DNA of 64,000 nt from Cristatella mucedo (Eukaryota; Bryozoa; Phylactolaemata; Cristatellidae): contig WPIO01000018.1 of NCBI GenBank assembly GCA_009760855.2, positions 3,371,001 to 3,435,000 of the forward strand, in the 5' to 3' direction. Each line of letters starts with the position of its first letter. Position 1 is the stretch's first letter. Below are positions 12,188-23,089 of the stretch, in pieces. The notes under the pieces are model-generated. The model worked only from the letters and a program-made list of their open reading frames with translations. It did not search any database and had not been told where the DNA came from. The position numbers and the translations under genes were made by a program.

Positions 12188-12619
12188 ATGCTACGTAAAT
12201 CCGATGGCCCTCGTCCTAAACTCCAGATAACAAGCGTGCCCGCGGTTCTGTCGGAGCAAGTGAGCACGGCCAGGGTCCGGCTCATGTTTGGCCAACAGCG
12301 GCAGAGGCCGATCGATGCACACCTACACCCACCCAAACACACCCACACACGCACACGCACACACACGCACACACACAGGCGTGCACATACAAATGCACAC
12401 ATACATGGTGTCATCATAGCAGCGCCTCGGCTGGAAGAACCATGTATATGTTTGGACATCCTGTAAGCGGTGATGAATTCCAAACAGTCGGCATTCGTGC
12501 TCTCAGAGCACGACCACACGCGAACGAGCAGGCGCAAAAAAACTTGTGCAGGAGCACGTGGGCGCTGCAGTCGCACGAATTGACGCAAACATGGCGCCTC
12601 GGCAAGCGGGTGAAGCCTA

Positions 12620-13075
12620 ATCAGCGGTTCTCGGCCGGCAGGCAGACACGCCAGAACCAGCTGTCGAGGCTGTGCGCCATACGCACATCGTTGGCCCGGT
12701 CGCGAGGCACGTCTGCAATCGACACGTGGGCAGCTACGAGGAGGAGCGAGCGAGTGCGCAGTGGCCGCCGAGGCGGCAAGCAGAGCCTGCACTGGCTGCC
12801 AGAGGTCTGGGCACTGCGGCTGCTGCTGGTACTGCGCAGTGGCCGCATGCAGGCGCTGCCCCTCGCGAGCAGCTGCTGCTGCTGCGATCGTACTGCCGAC
12901 GCTTCAGCCGGCACAACGCCGGCACGGCCTGGGCCTTGGCTTCGACCCAGCGACGACACCGCCGCCGCTCGCTTCGGCTTCACGCTCGGCCGTCGCAGTA
13001 GAATTGCGGATGTGGTCACGCTCAGCTGCAGCTACCGTCGAGGGCGAGGCAGAGGATGAGGAGGAGCACGAGCGA
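12620..13075 (-). other. GC-rich open segment in HIPK intron 9, coding status unresolved
   Basis: Very GC-rich, CpG-rich DNA with several overlapping open frames on both strands. Minus-strand frames include an Ala/Arg/Ser-rich one starting TTSAILLRRPSVKPKRAAAV. It lies between HIPK exons 9 and 10, whose phases already match, so any exon here would have to be phase 2 on both sides. No recognisable motif. It could be an optional HIPK exon or only a GC-rich intronic patch. Confidence 0.25.
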
Positions 13076-14067
13076 GCGAGCGAAACAGCCTGTGTCAGCT
13101 GCTCGCACGACCCACCGACGCTGCGGCACGAGAAACCGCAAACGCGAATTGTGTCAATCAGGCGACAGTGAGGAGTCGCATCAAAACACTGAAACGGGGC
13201 CGGCAACGAGGGCCGCAGCGTGGTTCGGGAGAGAGTGAGAGAGACAGAGACAGAGGGAGAGAGAGAACAAAACAGGATGCCGGAGCTGAGCCGACGAGAC
13301 ATTTGAGGCTGCCGCCCGGAATGGCGTGTCTCGAGCATAGCTCGAGGAAGAATGATCCGTTCGTTTTTGCTCGCGTTGCGTCCATGAAAGACAGCTGCGA
13401 GGTGACTGCTCGCCTCCGACCGGAAAAAGACTGATAATTAATTGACACACGCTCTTACGAGGCTTCACGAAGTTATTTCAAATTGTACAACATTCACACC
13501 AAAGCCAAATGTGCCCACACTTGCGCTGGCAAAACTTACATCTTCGCGTGCATGCAACTGTTTTTGTTGTTGTTGCCACAAGTGCTCTGATTTTAAACGA
13601 CCCTATTCGCCGTCACGTGCATCGACTGCCACCTGGTTCACAAAGTTGGCTACGATACCACGGTTCCTTCTGATAATGGCGCATAGAACGACGACAATCA
13701 AGCACCTCTGCTAGCTCACGAACATTGGAAACTGCCTGTGGGATCACCGACCTAACGAGTTAATCTTAGATGGGCAAACTCACGTGACACTATGGCGAAT
13801 CCAAATAGCAAGCCAGACGCAAGATAATCGACACAGCATCCACTCTCTTGCTTGGCAACACCCCGACAGCCATCGTTTAAAAAGCAAAGTTGCCGAGCGG
13901 CACAAAGGTCTCAAATCGCCCGAGTGCAAAGCAGGCCTAGGCCTTGCAGCTGTTGCAGAAGCTTAGAACGACCTGCCGAAGCTCAGTCAAACTTAGTCAA
14001 GGTCCAAGTGTCACCCGATCTCGAGCCCCGTCTCTTTGCCCTTGCCTGCTGTGGAGCTTGCGGAACC

Positions 14068-14690
14068 CACGGAGGGGGCTAGAAGGGGGGAGGCTGAGAA
14101 GCCACCGCCACCCTCATGCTAGCAAGCAAATGCTGAATCGGGCAAGGGTGGGAGAAAAAGTACGATTATTAAAGAAATTCCACTGGAATTCGATTAGATT
14201 GCGCAAAGCACTGAATGCACACATTCCTAGGGCAAGAATTCAGTAGGTGGCCAGACGATGCACGACACGGGCAGATGCCGGCTTTTGCACCTGTTCTCAT
14301 ATGCACAAACGGCAGAGGCTGAGCCGGGGGGGGGGGCAATTGCTCACCCAACAGCGGGGCTGAGCTACCGCCGAGTTCACATCGAATAAACACTATGGTT
14401 TTGCTGCTACAATTGTTCATTATATGTGGGTCACATGCCATGTCGACATGAACATCTTGCGGCTCTTGCCCACGTCATAAGAACTTTGCAGGTCCTGCCT
14501 CCCTAGACGATAAGCCTGGCTCTGCCACTGACAAACGGCACACTAAGCAGTAAGCAGACTGGCCCTAACAATGACACCAAGCTTCGATGCCGTGCAAGCC
14601 AACGGTAAAAAAAAACTTACTCGCATGCGACAGCAGACAGAGATGCAGACCGGGCGACCGAAGGCTACATTCGAACGGTGCACATGGGCA
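14068..14690 (+). repeat. Interspersed repeat A, copy split by a hAT MITE
   Basis: Second copy of the repeat at 8075-8460, same orientation. The MITE 14313-14530 splits it. Confidence 0.7.
14313..14530. mobile_element. hAT MITE with perfect 8-bp target duplication
   Basis: 218 bases beginning CAGAGGCTGAGCC and ending in the inverted counterpart GGCTCTGCCACTG (11 of 13 matching). It is flanked by ACAAACGG at 14305-14312 and 14531-14538, a perfect 8-bp duplication, the hAT hallmark. An eleven-base G run follows the left terminus. A related locus at 8324-8331 has a single ACAAACGG and no insert. No coding capacity. Confidence 0.88.
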
Positions 14691-15566
14691 CACGAACCGT
14701 GTAAATGGTGCACAGAACCAACAGTGCGAGCACATGTACGATTAACTGGCACGGCTTCTTCAAAGTAGAGGCCGGATGCAATTAATAGCTTCAAACAAGG
14801 ATCTCGTACTGACAGCCTTTCAGCAGCTAGAAGAGCAACAACTTGCAGGAAGAGTCTGTGCAGCTTGAGCAAAGAGTGTGGCTCTGCCCAGCGCTGTCAC
14901 TACAAGTGCTGCAGCTAAGCTTACCGGCAGTGGCTGCTGTCTCCTACTCAGCGGTTACAATCTATAATAATTGCAACGACTGCAATTATTGAAGTGCACT
15001 TTACATTTTGAACGAAGAGCCACATTTCACGCGAGGCAGCCAGAACAGGCAGCTGAAGACAGCCACCAAGATGACGAGGAGGAGTTACCCCCATTAAAAT
15101 TAGGATTTATGTCCTCGTTTAAAATCTGTTATCGGAAGGATAATGAATTGGACAATCAACCTGCACGTAACCTGATGAAACAAGTTAGCCCTGAGCTAAT
15201 ATGCTAATGCAATTTCCTCTTAATTAATAGTCGTCCTCCAAAAAACTCTGGCCCCTTAAGGCATCTGTTTCACGTGTCTAGCAGGATGGTGCATCAACAC
15301 TGCAAGTCAGCGTGCAACTGACATGGGCACAACGCCTCGAACACGAAAGACACACTCAGACGTGCACACACGGGCAGGCACAGTCACTACGCACGAGCAC
15401 TCGAACGCACGCAGCTGGCGCATGCCCACTTGTCACTGTCTCACGAGTTTACGTGCTGTTGTGACTGCAAAAGCCCTAACTTTATGTATTTCTGTGCCTG
15501 TTCTTAGGTTGACCATAAACTGCCGTGCGATGCAAGATCGTTGATCTAACCTCGGGGGGGGGGACC

Positions 15567-15727
15567 GAGTCTTAGCTCAGGGGCTACGTGCTTGCTCTTA
15601 GCGACCCGAGTCGTGGGTTCGAGTCCTGCAGTGGTCGACCCTTTAATGACTACTGCAAACGTGGTGGTGATAACCATAAAGGCTCTCCTGTCGCTATATA
15701 AATGAGGCTATTAAATCAGCTAAATAA
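15567..15727 (+). mobile_element. SINE-1
   Basis: A-box-like CTTAGCTCAGGGG, B box GTGGGTTCGAGTCCTGC, body GGTGGTGATAACCATAAAGG, tail GAGGCTATTAAATCAGCTAA then (ATAA)n. The closest copy to a tRNA in its head. Confidence 0.85.
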
Positions 15728-16262
15728 AATAAATAATCTCTCGATCGGCACCGGCAGCCTGTCTGTCTGCTCAGCCTCTCGAGCTGCATTAGATCTGACA
15801 GCGGCCGACGACGGAGGAGGCGGCCTTAGGTTTCGCTTTGTACATGAACTGCGCAGGCTGCTATGTTGTGCATGCCGTCGACGGTGTAGCTACCGCCGAC
15901 CAAGACAACGAGATACGAGCACGTGAACTTGCGCACATACGTGCCTAGAGCAATCTATGCTGTGCAAAAACGCAAACAGCTGCATGCGCTCTTGCATGCC
16001 AATACGCTGCTGTATGCACGCAGCACACGTGGATACCTTGCATGAGTGGTTACACACCGAATGGCTCGCTTTTGCGGCGACTTTTCCTTTGCGTTTTTAT
16101 ATCGACATTCCACAGATATGCCGCTCAAGTTAAAAGAGATCGCACCGGTGGCACTATTTTCAAATAACTAGGCACGCGAGGCCGCGGCACGCACGCAGCA
16201 TCGAGCTCCAGTCGCGGCAGTGGTCGGTTGACGAACAAATGCACAAAGAAAAAAATGCTTAC

Positions 16263-16469
16263 GCTACGTTCGTTGGCGCAGCGACAGGAGGTTTGCGCAC
16301 TGGGCGGCAGCGGCTGTCGCATGCACCGCTGTCATCCCCACAGCTGTCGTCGGAGCTGATGGTGACCACACTGTCTGGCGGCGAATCGATGACCACGACC
16401 GTGCTGCCACCGGCGCCACCCGCCATCGCCACTGCTGCTGCCGCCACTATCGCACGGCCATCGTCCCGG
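16263..16469 (-). CDS. HIPK: HIPK exon 9: candidate SUMO-interacting motif
   Basis: Contains GGSTVVVIDSPPDSVVTISS followed by DDS. Vertebrate HIPK1-3 have [20 protein letters not shown] with following acidic residues at their SUMO-interacting motif. The hydrophobic core VVVID, the SPP and the VVTISSDD acidic tail all line up. Donor AGC/GTAAGC is good and leaves phase 2, matching exon 10. The acceptor CTGCTGCAG/CCGG is plausible, with less certainty. By analogy this segment would direct the kinase to SUMOylated partners in nuclear bodies. Confidence 0.65.
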
Positions 16470-18366
16470 CTGCAGCAGACATCGCGCACCGTCGATGTCA
16501 GACTCCACTCGAAGGCAGCAATGACGCGGCAGCAGCAGCGCGAGTGAGTGCAGGCAGAGCGGCCTGCCCGGGCAACAGCCGAGATGCCAAAGCCGCTCAG
16601 CGATCCGACCGCAGCAGCAACATCACACGACAGAAGAGAGGGCCCCCACCCTCTTTAAACTAAAAAGACGGCAGAATGTGACTGACCTGCATACGAGCGA
16701 TAATCAGCAGCTAATGGAGGGCAGGTCATGCCAGGAAGCAAGGTTGACACGACGTACACCGTTCCCACATTATGCACTGCTGCAGCCGCAAATGGCACAC
16801 GAAGGACAAAAAACGGCAAAAAATGAATAAACATAATTGACAAGCACCCTGACACCGGCATGACACATGACCCAAGCAGCGCTTGGGAAAATTTTTACAC
16901 CCTAACTCGTGCTGGAGCAAATCGGACTAAACCATAATTAGATTTTGCATAGTACGGCTGAGCTGGCACGAGAAGCATTTTTAGAGCACAGCTCTACCCA
17001 ATCTCTTTTCAAGTTGTTTTCCAACATAATGCTGCTTTAGACAATCACCTGCTCTGCTACATTCATTTCTAGGCATCAAACAACAGTTTAACCTTGCTTC
17101 TCTTGAGGATTGATCTACTGGAAGCCCCGTGCCATGGTGGAACCGAGGCAGTAGAAACGGCAGCATTGTTTGCTGCACTCTTACCACCGTGTCTAGCCTG
17201 CCAGCTAGGGACCACACCAACACCACTGGTGCCATCAATATCCAACGGTCTATGCTAGAAAAAGATGCCATTCCTTACAGTTCGTATATTTTCGTAACCA
17301 TATTTCAAGCAGACACCCCCTCGTGCAATGAACAGCATTTTCCAATACTATAGTGAGCAAAAGGAACCCAATTCGTGTTTCTAGCCTAATCAGAAATGGC
17401 GCTCAAGTGGAAACCTTCGGCCAGTCCAAAGACTTGGGCACGTCTGAGCGTTAGGCTAGATGCTGCTTGCTAGGTAGTTCCAGCACCGAAAATCAAGGGA
17501 AAAGCCAAGACGAGTGCAGTCACAGACCCAGAGCTCTAGTGGCAGCTGCTGCTCCAGCGCAGCCTCAGGCCACACGACAAACGCCTGGAAACATGCCGAG
17601 AAAGCTCGGGTTTCACTACCCGGACTGGACAGCAAGACCAAAGAATATGCCGTCGAGGGTTTGGGCAGACATGCCTGTGTGTGTGTGTGTGCGTGCGCGT
17701 GTGGCTCTTTAGCTCTGCCAACAAAGACAAGAGAGCCAAAGGACTGTGTGGGCAGCCGGCAGCCCCGGCAGGAGGCAAAAAATAAGGGTGGACCTTATGT
17801 TGTCTAACGAGAGGCAAAGCCCACGCTCCCACTGCTCACTCTCAGGGGTAGCACACAACCACATACGCAGGACCACCGAGGACTTGAGCACAACAAGTAG
17901 ACTAACACCAGCAGCAGCTGGTGGTGGAACTGGTAGATCGGGCCACCAAAGCCACCGACCGACGGCAGCTGACTAAGTGTGACTTCAGCAGCAGCAGGGG
18001 CAACTGCAACAGCAGCAGTTCTCTAAAGCAGGAAAATGGAATCGCTGCGCAAGCGCAGCTCTGAGGCACGGCACGCCCGAGAGTCGCCAGACTCCCCCTT
18101 TGACAAGACTTAGTAGCCGGTTTTTTTAAATCAAATGCCCCATCTCACTCTTTGCACTACACTGCGCTAGTGCAGCAGACAGACGTGAGAGGACGCCCGC
18201 TGCACTACTGTAGCCTCTGATGCCGGCCCACCCACAACTCAGCCATCACCACCACCACCACCACGGAGCGTTAGGCCACAAAAGGATAAACGAAGCTGGG
18301 CCCCTGCACGATACGCTGTGAAAAAAGTCCTGCAAAGCAGTCCATCAAGACGCCACGAGTGCACAC

Positions 18367-18665
18367 CTCGACGGCTCGATCGCGACGGGCGCCCTCCTCG
18401 GCACGACGCCTCCGGACGACGGCGAGTGTTGCTGCGCTGGCGGCAGTGCCGCTGCTGGCTGCTGCAGACCGCGCCGACGACGGCCGGAGCGGCCACGGCC
18501 GCCAGCACGCTCTTGCTCCCAGCAGTCGGTCGCTGGTGGCCCATGCGGCTGCTGCTGGTGGAAGGGGTGGTGTGCCGGCACCTGCTGTTGCTGCTGGTGG
18601 TGGCCGGAAGTGGTCAGCACTGCCAGCGCTGCACCACTGCTGCTCAACTGCCGCACCGGAAAGGG
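18367..18665 (-). CDS. HIPK: HIPK exon 8: Gln/His/Pro-rich region
   Basis: Begins PFPVRQLSSSGAALAVLTTS, then HHQQQQQVPAHHPFHQQQPH. A clean acceptor, TTTGTTTGTTTCAG/CCC, follows a T-rich tract. The 3' end at CGAG/GTGTGC is my choice because it gives phase 2, which exon 9 needs; a donor inside the exon is possible. The frame is favoured by its Gln/His composition over two other open minus-strand frames. The second half (Arg-rich) is less convincing as protein. Confidence 0.5.
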
Positions 18666-19342
18666 CTGAAACAAACAAATAAATAAATAACAATATTACC
18701 ATCGACCACCAGGAGATGCTTTGCGAGTGGCATCGTCACGACGGGTGAACGCAGTCCACTAGCAGATGGGCCTGCCGCTCAGCAGACAGCTCGATGCCTA
18801 CAGACAGACAGACAGCCCCCCAATACCCAATAAAAGTGTCACTCGGGGCGCATGTCACCGGGAAATGGGTGCAGACGCAAATACATTGGCAGCGGCACCA
18901 ATGCCGTGAGGCTGCAACCCTAGGAGGCGCTATTGCGTCGCCGCTCTGGGGGCTAGCAAGAGTTCTCCAACCCCCCCCCCCGTCAGACGCTGGCGCCAAC
19001 CCTGCCCACCCACGATTCCAGCACATGTGGGACCAGAAGCAGGCAGCGGCAGTCGTCAGCAAGTGGCGTTGCAGCCGCTGTGGCGAAGCAAAAAAAAAAA
19101 GAAGCCACGGCAGCTCACTAAGCCAAAAGAGGCAAGCATCGGCGCCGAGGTGCCATGCCAGGCATCGGCGCCAATGGGCACCCCAAGCTGCGGCGGGCTA
19201 GCAGTTGCCCCGTGCGTGCCGAGGCTGCTGCAGCCGCTTACGGCCGTGGGCGTGGAGCGGAAGGGCAGGGTCAGAACCTTCGAGATGCTTCCGAGTCGAG
19301 CAACGAACGAATAGCACCACGAGCGCGCAGCTGCCTACGAAC

Positions 19343-19635
19343 CTGCTGCGGCGGTCCCGGAATGACGAGCACTGGGCAGCCGTACTGGTCCACGAAGGGC
19401 GCCCGCTGCTGCTGCTGCTGCAGCAGCCCCGCTGCTGCAGCGGCGGCGGCGGCAGCGGGCGCCAGTGAAGTCGAAGCTCCAAGCAGCTGACAGGGCGAAG
19501 CCGCCGCTGCCGCCGAGGGCGCAGCAAGCGGTGCTGCCCACAGTGCCGTCTGGTGCAGGTGCATGGCCGCCATCTGAGCCGCCGCCGCGTTGCCGTCGAT
19601 GTAAGCACCGGCCAACAGAGCCGGAACCGCTGCTG
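19343..19635 (-). CDS. HIPK: HIPK exon 7: Ala/Gln-rich region with VDQYGCPVLVIPGPP
   Basis: 97 codons plus two starting bases. It reads AGAYIDGNAAAAQMAAMHLH, an Ala run, LLQQQQQRAPFVDQYGCPVL and VIPGPPQQ. The last part is reminiscent of the FIVCPP segment of vertebrate HIPKs, but that match is loose. Acceptor CGTTGCAG/CAGCAG (phase 1) fits exon 6. The donor CAGCAG/GTTCGT is weak but keeps phase 0 with exon 8. Ala and Gln runs are coded by GCN and CAG repeats, so length polymorphism is likely. Confidence 0.68.
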
Positions 19636-19917
19636 CTGCAACGAACGGCTCGCTCGGCTAGCGGCAGGACAAGCGGCAGTACACATACACACACGCACGC
19701 AGGCACGCACACACACACACACAAGCGCACACAGCAGGCCGGCCAGCACACAGTCGACACAGCGCAAAGAAGTCGCACAGACCACGCAGCCTGAAATCGG
19801 CAGGGCGCCGACACTTGCCAGGCTATCGAACCGCAAGCCTGAAGCAGGGGGCCGGGGCGAGCAGATCGCCTAGCAGAGAGCGTACAGGTCTCTACTCGCT
19901 GCGAGCTCGATCCTTAC

Positions 19918-20345
19918 CCTGGTGGTAGAGCAAGCTGGGCACAGCGAGCGGCTGCTGCGGCAGCGACTGCACCAGAGCAGCCAACGGTGGCATTGCTGCC
20001 GAGCCGGCGAGGAGGTAGGCCGAGTTGACGTGCTGATGCTGCTGCAGTGCCACCCCAGTGAGATGATACTGCATGCTGGCCAGCTCGTGAGGCAGTGAGG
20101 CCACGGGAGCAGCGCCTCCGACACCGTGCAGCGGGTGCCCGGAAACGGCTGCAGTGGCGGCCATGACGCTCGCATAGCCGGCAGACATGGACGAGTCGCC
20201 GGTCACGGGCAGCGCCGGCACGAGCCCGACCGGATAGCAGCAGCCGGCAGCGGGCCCTGCCGGCGGCAGCTGGCCACTGCTGCCGCCGCAGCCACGCGAC
20301 GACGGCCTTCGGCAAGCCTCCATCGCGTGCCAGCTCAGCTTCACA
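19918..20345 (-). CDS. HIPK: HIPK exon 6: Gly/Ala/Gln-rich C-terminal region
   Basis: About 142 codons in a frame containing SMSAGYASVMAATAAVSGHP, QYHLTGVALQQHQHVNSAYL and QSLPQQPLAVPSLLYHQ. This is the kind of low-complexity Gln/Ala sequence that follows the kinase in HIPKs. The donor CACCAGG/GTAAGG is good and leaves phase 1, which exon 7 accepts. The acceptor used here, TGTTGGCAG/T, needs phase 2 from upstream, whereas exon 5 ends in phase 1. The 5' boundary is therefore provisional; AAG/CTG a few bases on is an alternative. Confidence 0.7.
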
Positions 20346-20679
20346 CTGCCAACAGGAGCAAAATAAAAGTAAAATGAAAAACAGTGAATGCAGCTCCACG
20401 AGTCTTTTAGTGACATCGGCTGCACTCATCACCCAAATGCCTAACGATAATCAGCAGGTTTTTAAGCCGATTTTAGGTCCGTCCAACCGTGCTTTCACTA
20501 CTTTTATTTGAAGGAGCTCCCATCCCATCCTCTCCTCTCCTATCTTCATGCATAGTCAGTCGGGCCGAACACGGAGGATAAATTAAGTTTTATTAAAATG
20601 TCAAGATTTATTAATCTCAACATTTTCGCTAGCACGAACTCTCGAGAACTGAGATTCCCTTAACAATACAACAATTTTT

Positions 20680-20880
20680 TAATTTGCTGCAATGCCAATG
20701 CAAAGCAAACATTGATCCTTGTAACAGCCTACAATTTGCTGATACACTGCCGCGTGATATTCCTTGCGCATCTGAAAGAGCACCAAACGTTTGGCATCAG
20801 TCGACTCGCGGTACTGCCAGATGTCTGACTGATTCGACAGGAAATAGTGTGCCGGTCTTTGGACTATTTGCCAACGTAAG
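20680..20880 (-). other. Possible unrecognised exon in HIPK intron 5
   Basis: An open minus-strand frame reads HYFLSNQSDIWQYRESTDAK and then RLVLFQMRKEYHAAVYQQ. It has normal-looking amino acid composition, unlike the shadow frames nearby. An AG at ...CAAATAG would give a phase-1 start, matching the exon 5 donor, but I see no phase-2 donor to join exon 6. I recognise no domain. It could be a lineage-specific HIPK exon, a fragment of another gene or chance. Confidence 0.25.
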
Positions 20881-21421
20881 CAACAATGCTGGCCACGGGA
20901 ATGAATCAATCATGAATCGATAAGAATAATGCCACGACCGACTTGATAGCATTCCTCGGAAAATTCAGCACTGAGCGACTCGATTATGGTGTCACCGAGT
21001 CGAGTCAGCTAACCGGGGAGAGCAAGAACCCGGCACAAGAAAGCTAGCATGGACTGGAACAAAACGAGTACAGCTTCTGAATTTGCCCTCAAAAACAGTG
21101 AGGGTGCTTGTGTGCATGTCCATACGTGCATACTACATTCATACACCATGTAAATACATAAAAGCAAACGTGCATTATGCTTGTATCAACGAAACATCGC
21201 TAGTGCAGGAAATTCAATTTGGAAGTGAAAAACCCTGAAGATAAGCATACAGCTGAAAAAAGGCTTTACCACAGTGACACTTTAATCCATTCTACTGAAG
21301 AGATAATCTCCACAGTGCTCATGTACATAACCAAAAAACAGGCTAATCAAAAACATGCTCTTCACTACTTCATAATTCAATGCACAATTCAGTGTCCCAA
21401 GTTCAACTATGAGCGTGCATG

Positions 21422-21645
21422 TAATAATAATAATAATAATATTGCACTTGATAAAGCGCCCTCAGAGAACTTAATCTCTTTCTAGGTGCTTTACATTTGC
21501 TGCAAAGTGATACGCAATAGAATAGTAAGTAAAATCATGCTTGAAAAACGAACAAAATGTATAACATGGTTAGGGGTTACATGCACTGGGTCAGCATGCA
21601 AATGTGGTTAGTGGCAGCATGAACAGTGTCAGCACGCATAGCCGT
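21422..21645 (-). mobile_element. LINE-A 3' end fragment
   Basis: (AAT)n followed by GCGCCCTCAGAGAACTTAAT and TCTCTTTCTAGGTGCTTTAC, then 3' UTR with GGGTCAGCATGCAAATGTGG. Lies in the HIPK intron between exons 5 and 6. Confidence 0.8.
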
Positions 21646-22086
21646 TTATTACTTATTAACTAGTAAACAATATCTCACCCGTGTTTGAAATGACAATCAT
21701 ACCTGAACCGTCACAGTAAACTCATACAATTTTGAGTATACACCCATCCATAAACACAAGTCGTTGATGTCATCGTGTCATGTAACAAATATCAAGGGAG
21801 ATAATTTACCGATTTGGATATAAAGCTATATCATGCACAATCATATCAAAACTGAATGTTGCATTGTAAATTCACAAAATAGTTGTCAGTCTTTTGATTA
21901 TCAACCGAACCTAAACCTAATTTTCAATGCTTAATTTTTCCTTCTCTAAAGATTAAGGAGCATGAAGAGAGAGTTGCAAAATTGCCAGTTAGCAGGGCTG
22001 GCTCAATAGCTCACTCATTAAAGTGAAGTTGGGGTTTACCGTGGTTTTTCACAGGTAGAGACTAGTAGTACAAACAAATCAAACAA

Positions 22087-22246
22087 ATACTAGCTGATTT
22101 AACAGCCTCTTTTGTATAGCGACAGAGGAGCCTTTACGGCTATCACCACCACTTGCAGCAGCGATAAAGGATCGCCCACCACAGGATTCGAACCCACGAC
22201 CTCGGGCCGAAGTTGTGAAAAGAAACCACCTTACCCATCACGGAGT
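22087..22246 (-). mobile_element. SINE-1
   Basis: Reverse copy: TAGCTGATTTAACAGCCTCT, GCCTTTACGGCTATCACCAC, B box complement GGATTCGAACCCAC. In the HIPK intron between exons 5 and 6. Confidence 0.85.
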
Positions 22247-22842
22247 AGTGCAATAACTTTCGCTGCGAGCACAGCCTAAGCGGGACATGAGTGAATTGAC
22301 TCGGGTTTATGAGACAAACTCATTCACTCATATTCAAAATTAAAAGGACTATTGCAGATGCATTAAGATGCCTTAAATAAAAACTGGATCAGTCTCTAGA
22401 ACATTTCCTTTGGGAAGTCTATGGCTTTGGCGTAGGCGTTGATGAAGCTGAGACTGGAATACACATTTGCGGACAAAGAACATGACTGAAATGGCGCCCG
22501 CTAATGCACTGACCCGGGCGTCTGTAGTGCCTTAAGGCACTTGGTTCAAACCAGTAACAAGCAGCAAACCTCCCTATTTTCAACTTAGGCATGTCACCTT
22601 GACGACGCTCACATCCAAACAGCAGCTAATTAAGCAGCCAGCTGAGCTATAGCAGTAGCGGCATCCATAGATGCAACAGTCATACACAGTGGTTCCAGCC
22701 ATCCAAGCAGGGGCAAACATGCAGGCAGCGGGCTCAAACTATACATACTAATATACGCAAATCTTATTACAATGGAGCGGCGGCAAGGTTAACTACAGCA
22801 GCTGGCACTGGCATGATTGTGTTGCTGGAACAAATCACTCAC

Positions 22843-23089
22843 AGCCGGACAGAGCACGCTGCTGCTGCATGCATTCAACTTGCCTTGGGCACATCGAGTA
22901 CTCGACGAGATGCGACATGTTGATGAAAGCATAGGCCAGAGCATCATCGGGAGTCACGCGCCTGGTCTGCTCTAGCATGAGCATGTGCTTGAGCAGATGG
23001 ACAAACTCGCCTCGGTCGGCCGCCTCGGCAGCCGCCGTGGCCATGGCGGTTGCACCGTCGAGGTCATGCGCCAGCGTCGGCATGTTCAC
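22843..23089 (-). CDS. HIPK: HIPK exon 5: end of kinase domain
   Basis: Begins VNMPTLAHDLDG, continues through an Ala-rich stretch, then EFVHLLKHMLMLEQTRRVTP and AYAFINMSHLVEY. This matches the last helices of HIPK kinases (FIDLLKKMLTIDADKRITP...FVTMTHLLDF). Acceptor TTTGCAG/GTGAAC. The donor is the perfect consensus GGCT/GTGAGT, leaving phase 1. The acidic insert seen in vertebrate HIPKs (TDLEGSDMLVEK) is replaced by an Ala/Thr-rich segment. Phase 1 does not fit the apparent start of exon 6, so a further small exon is probably missing. Confidence 0.88.

Noticed and set aside
15567-15650. True tRNA gene
   Set aside because: It has tRNA-like A and B boxes but no clean acceptor stem pairing, and is followed by the SINE body found in many other copies.
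22500-22560. Another tRNA-derived head (TTGGTTCAAACC)
   Set aside because: Only a B-box-like match; the rest does not align with either SINE family.
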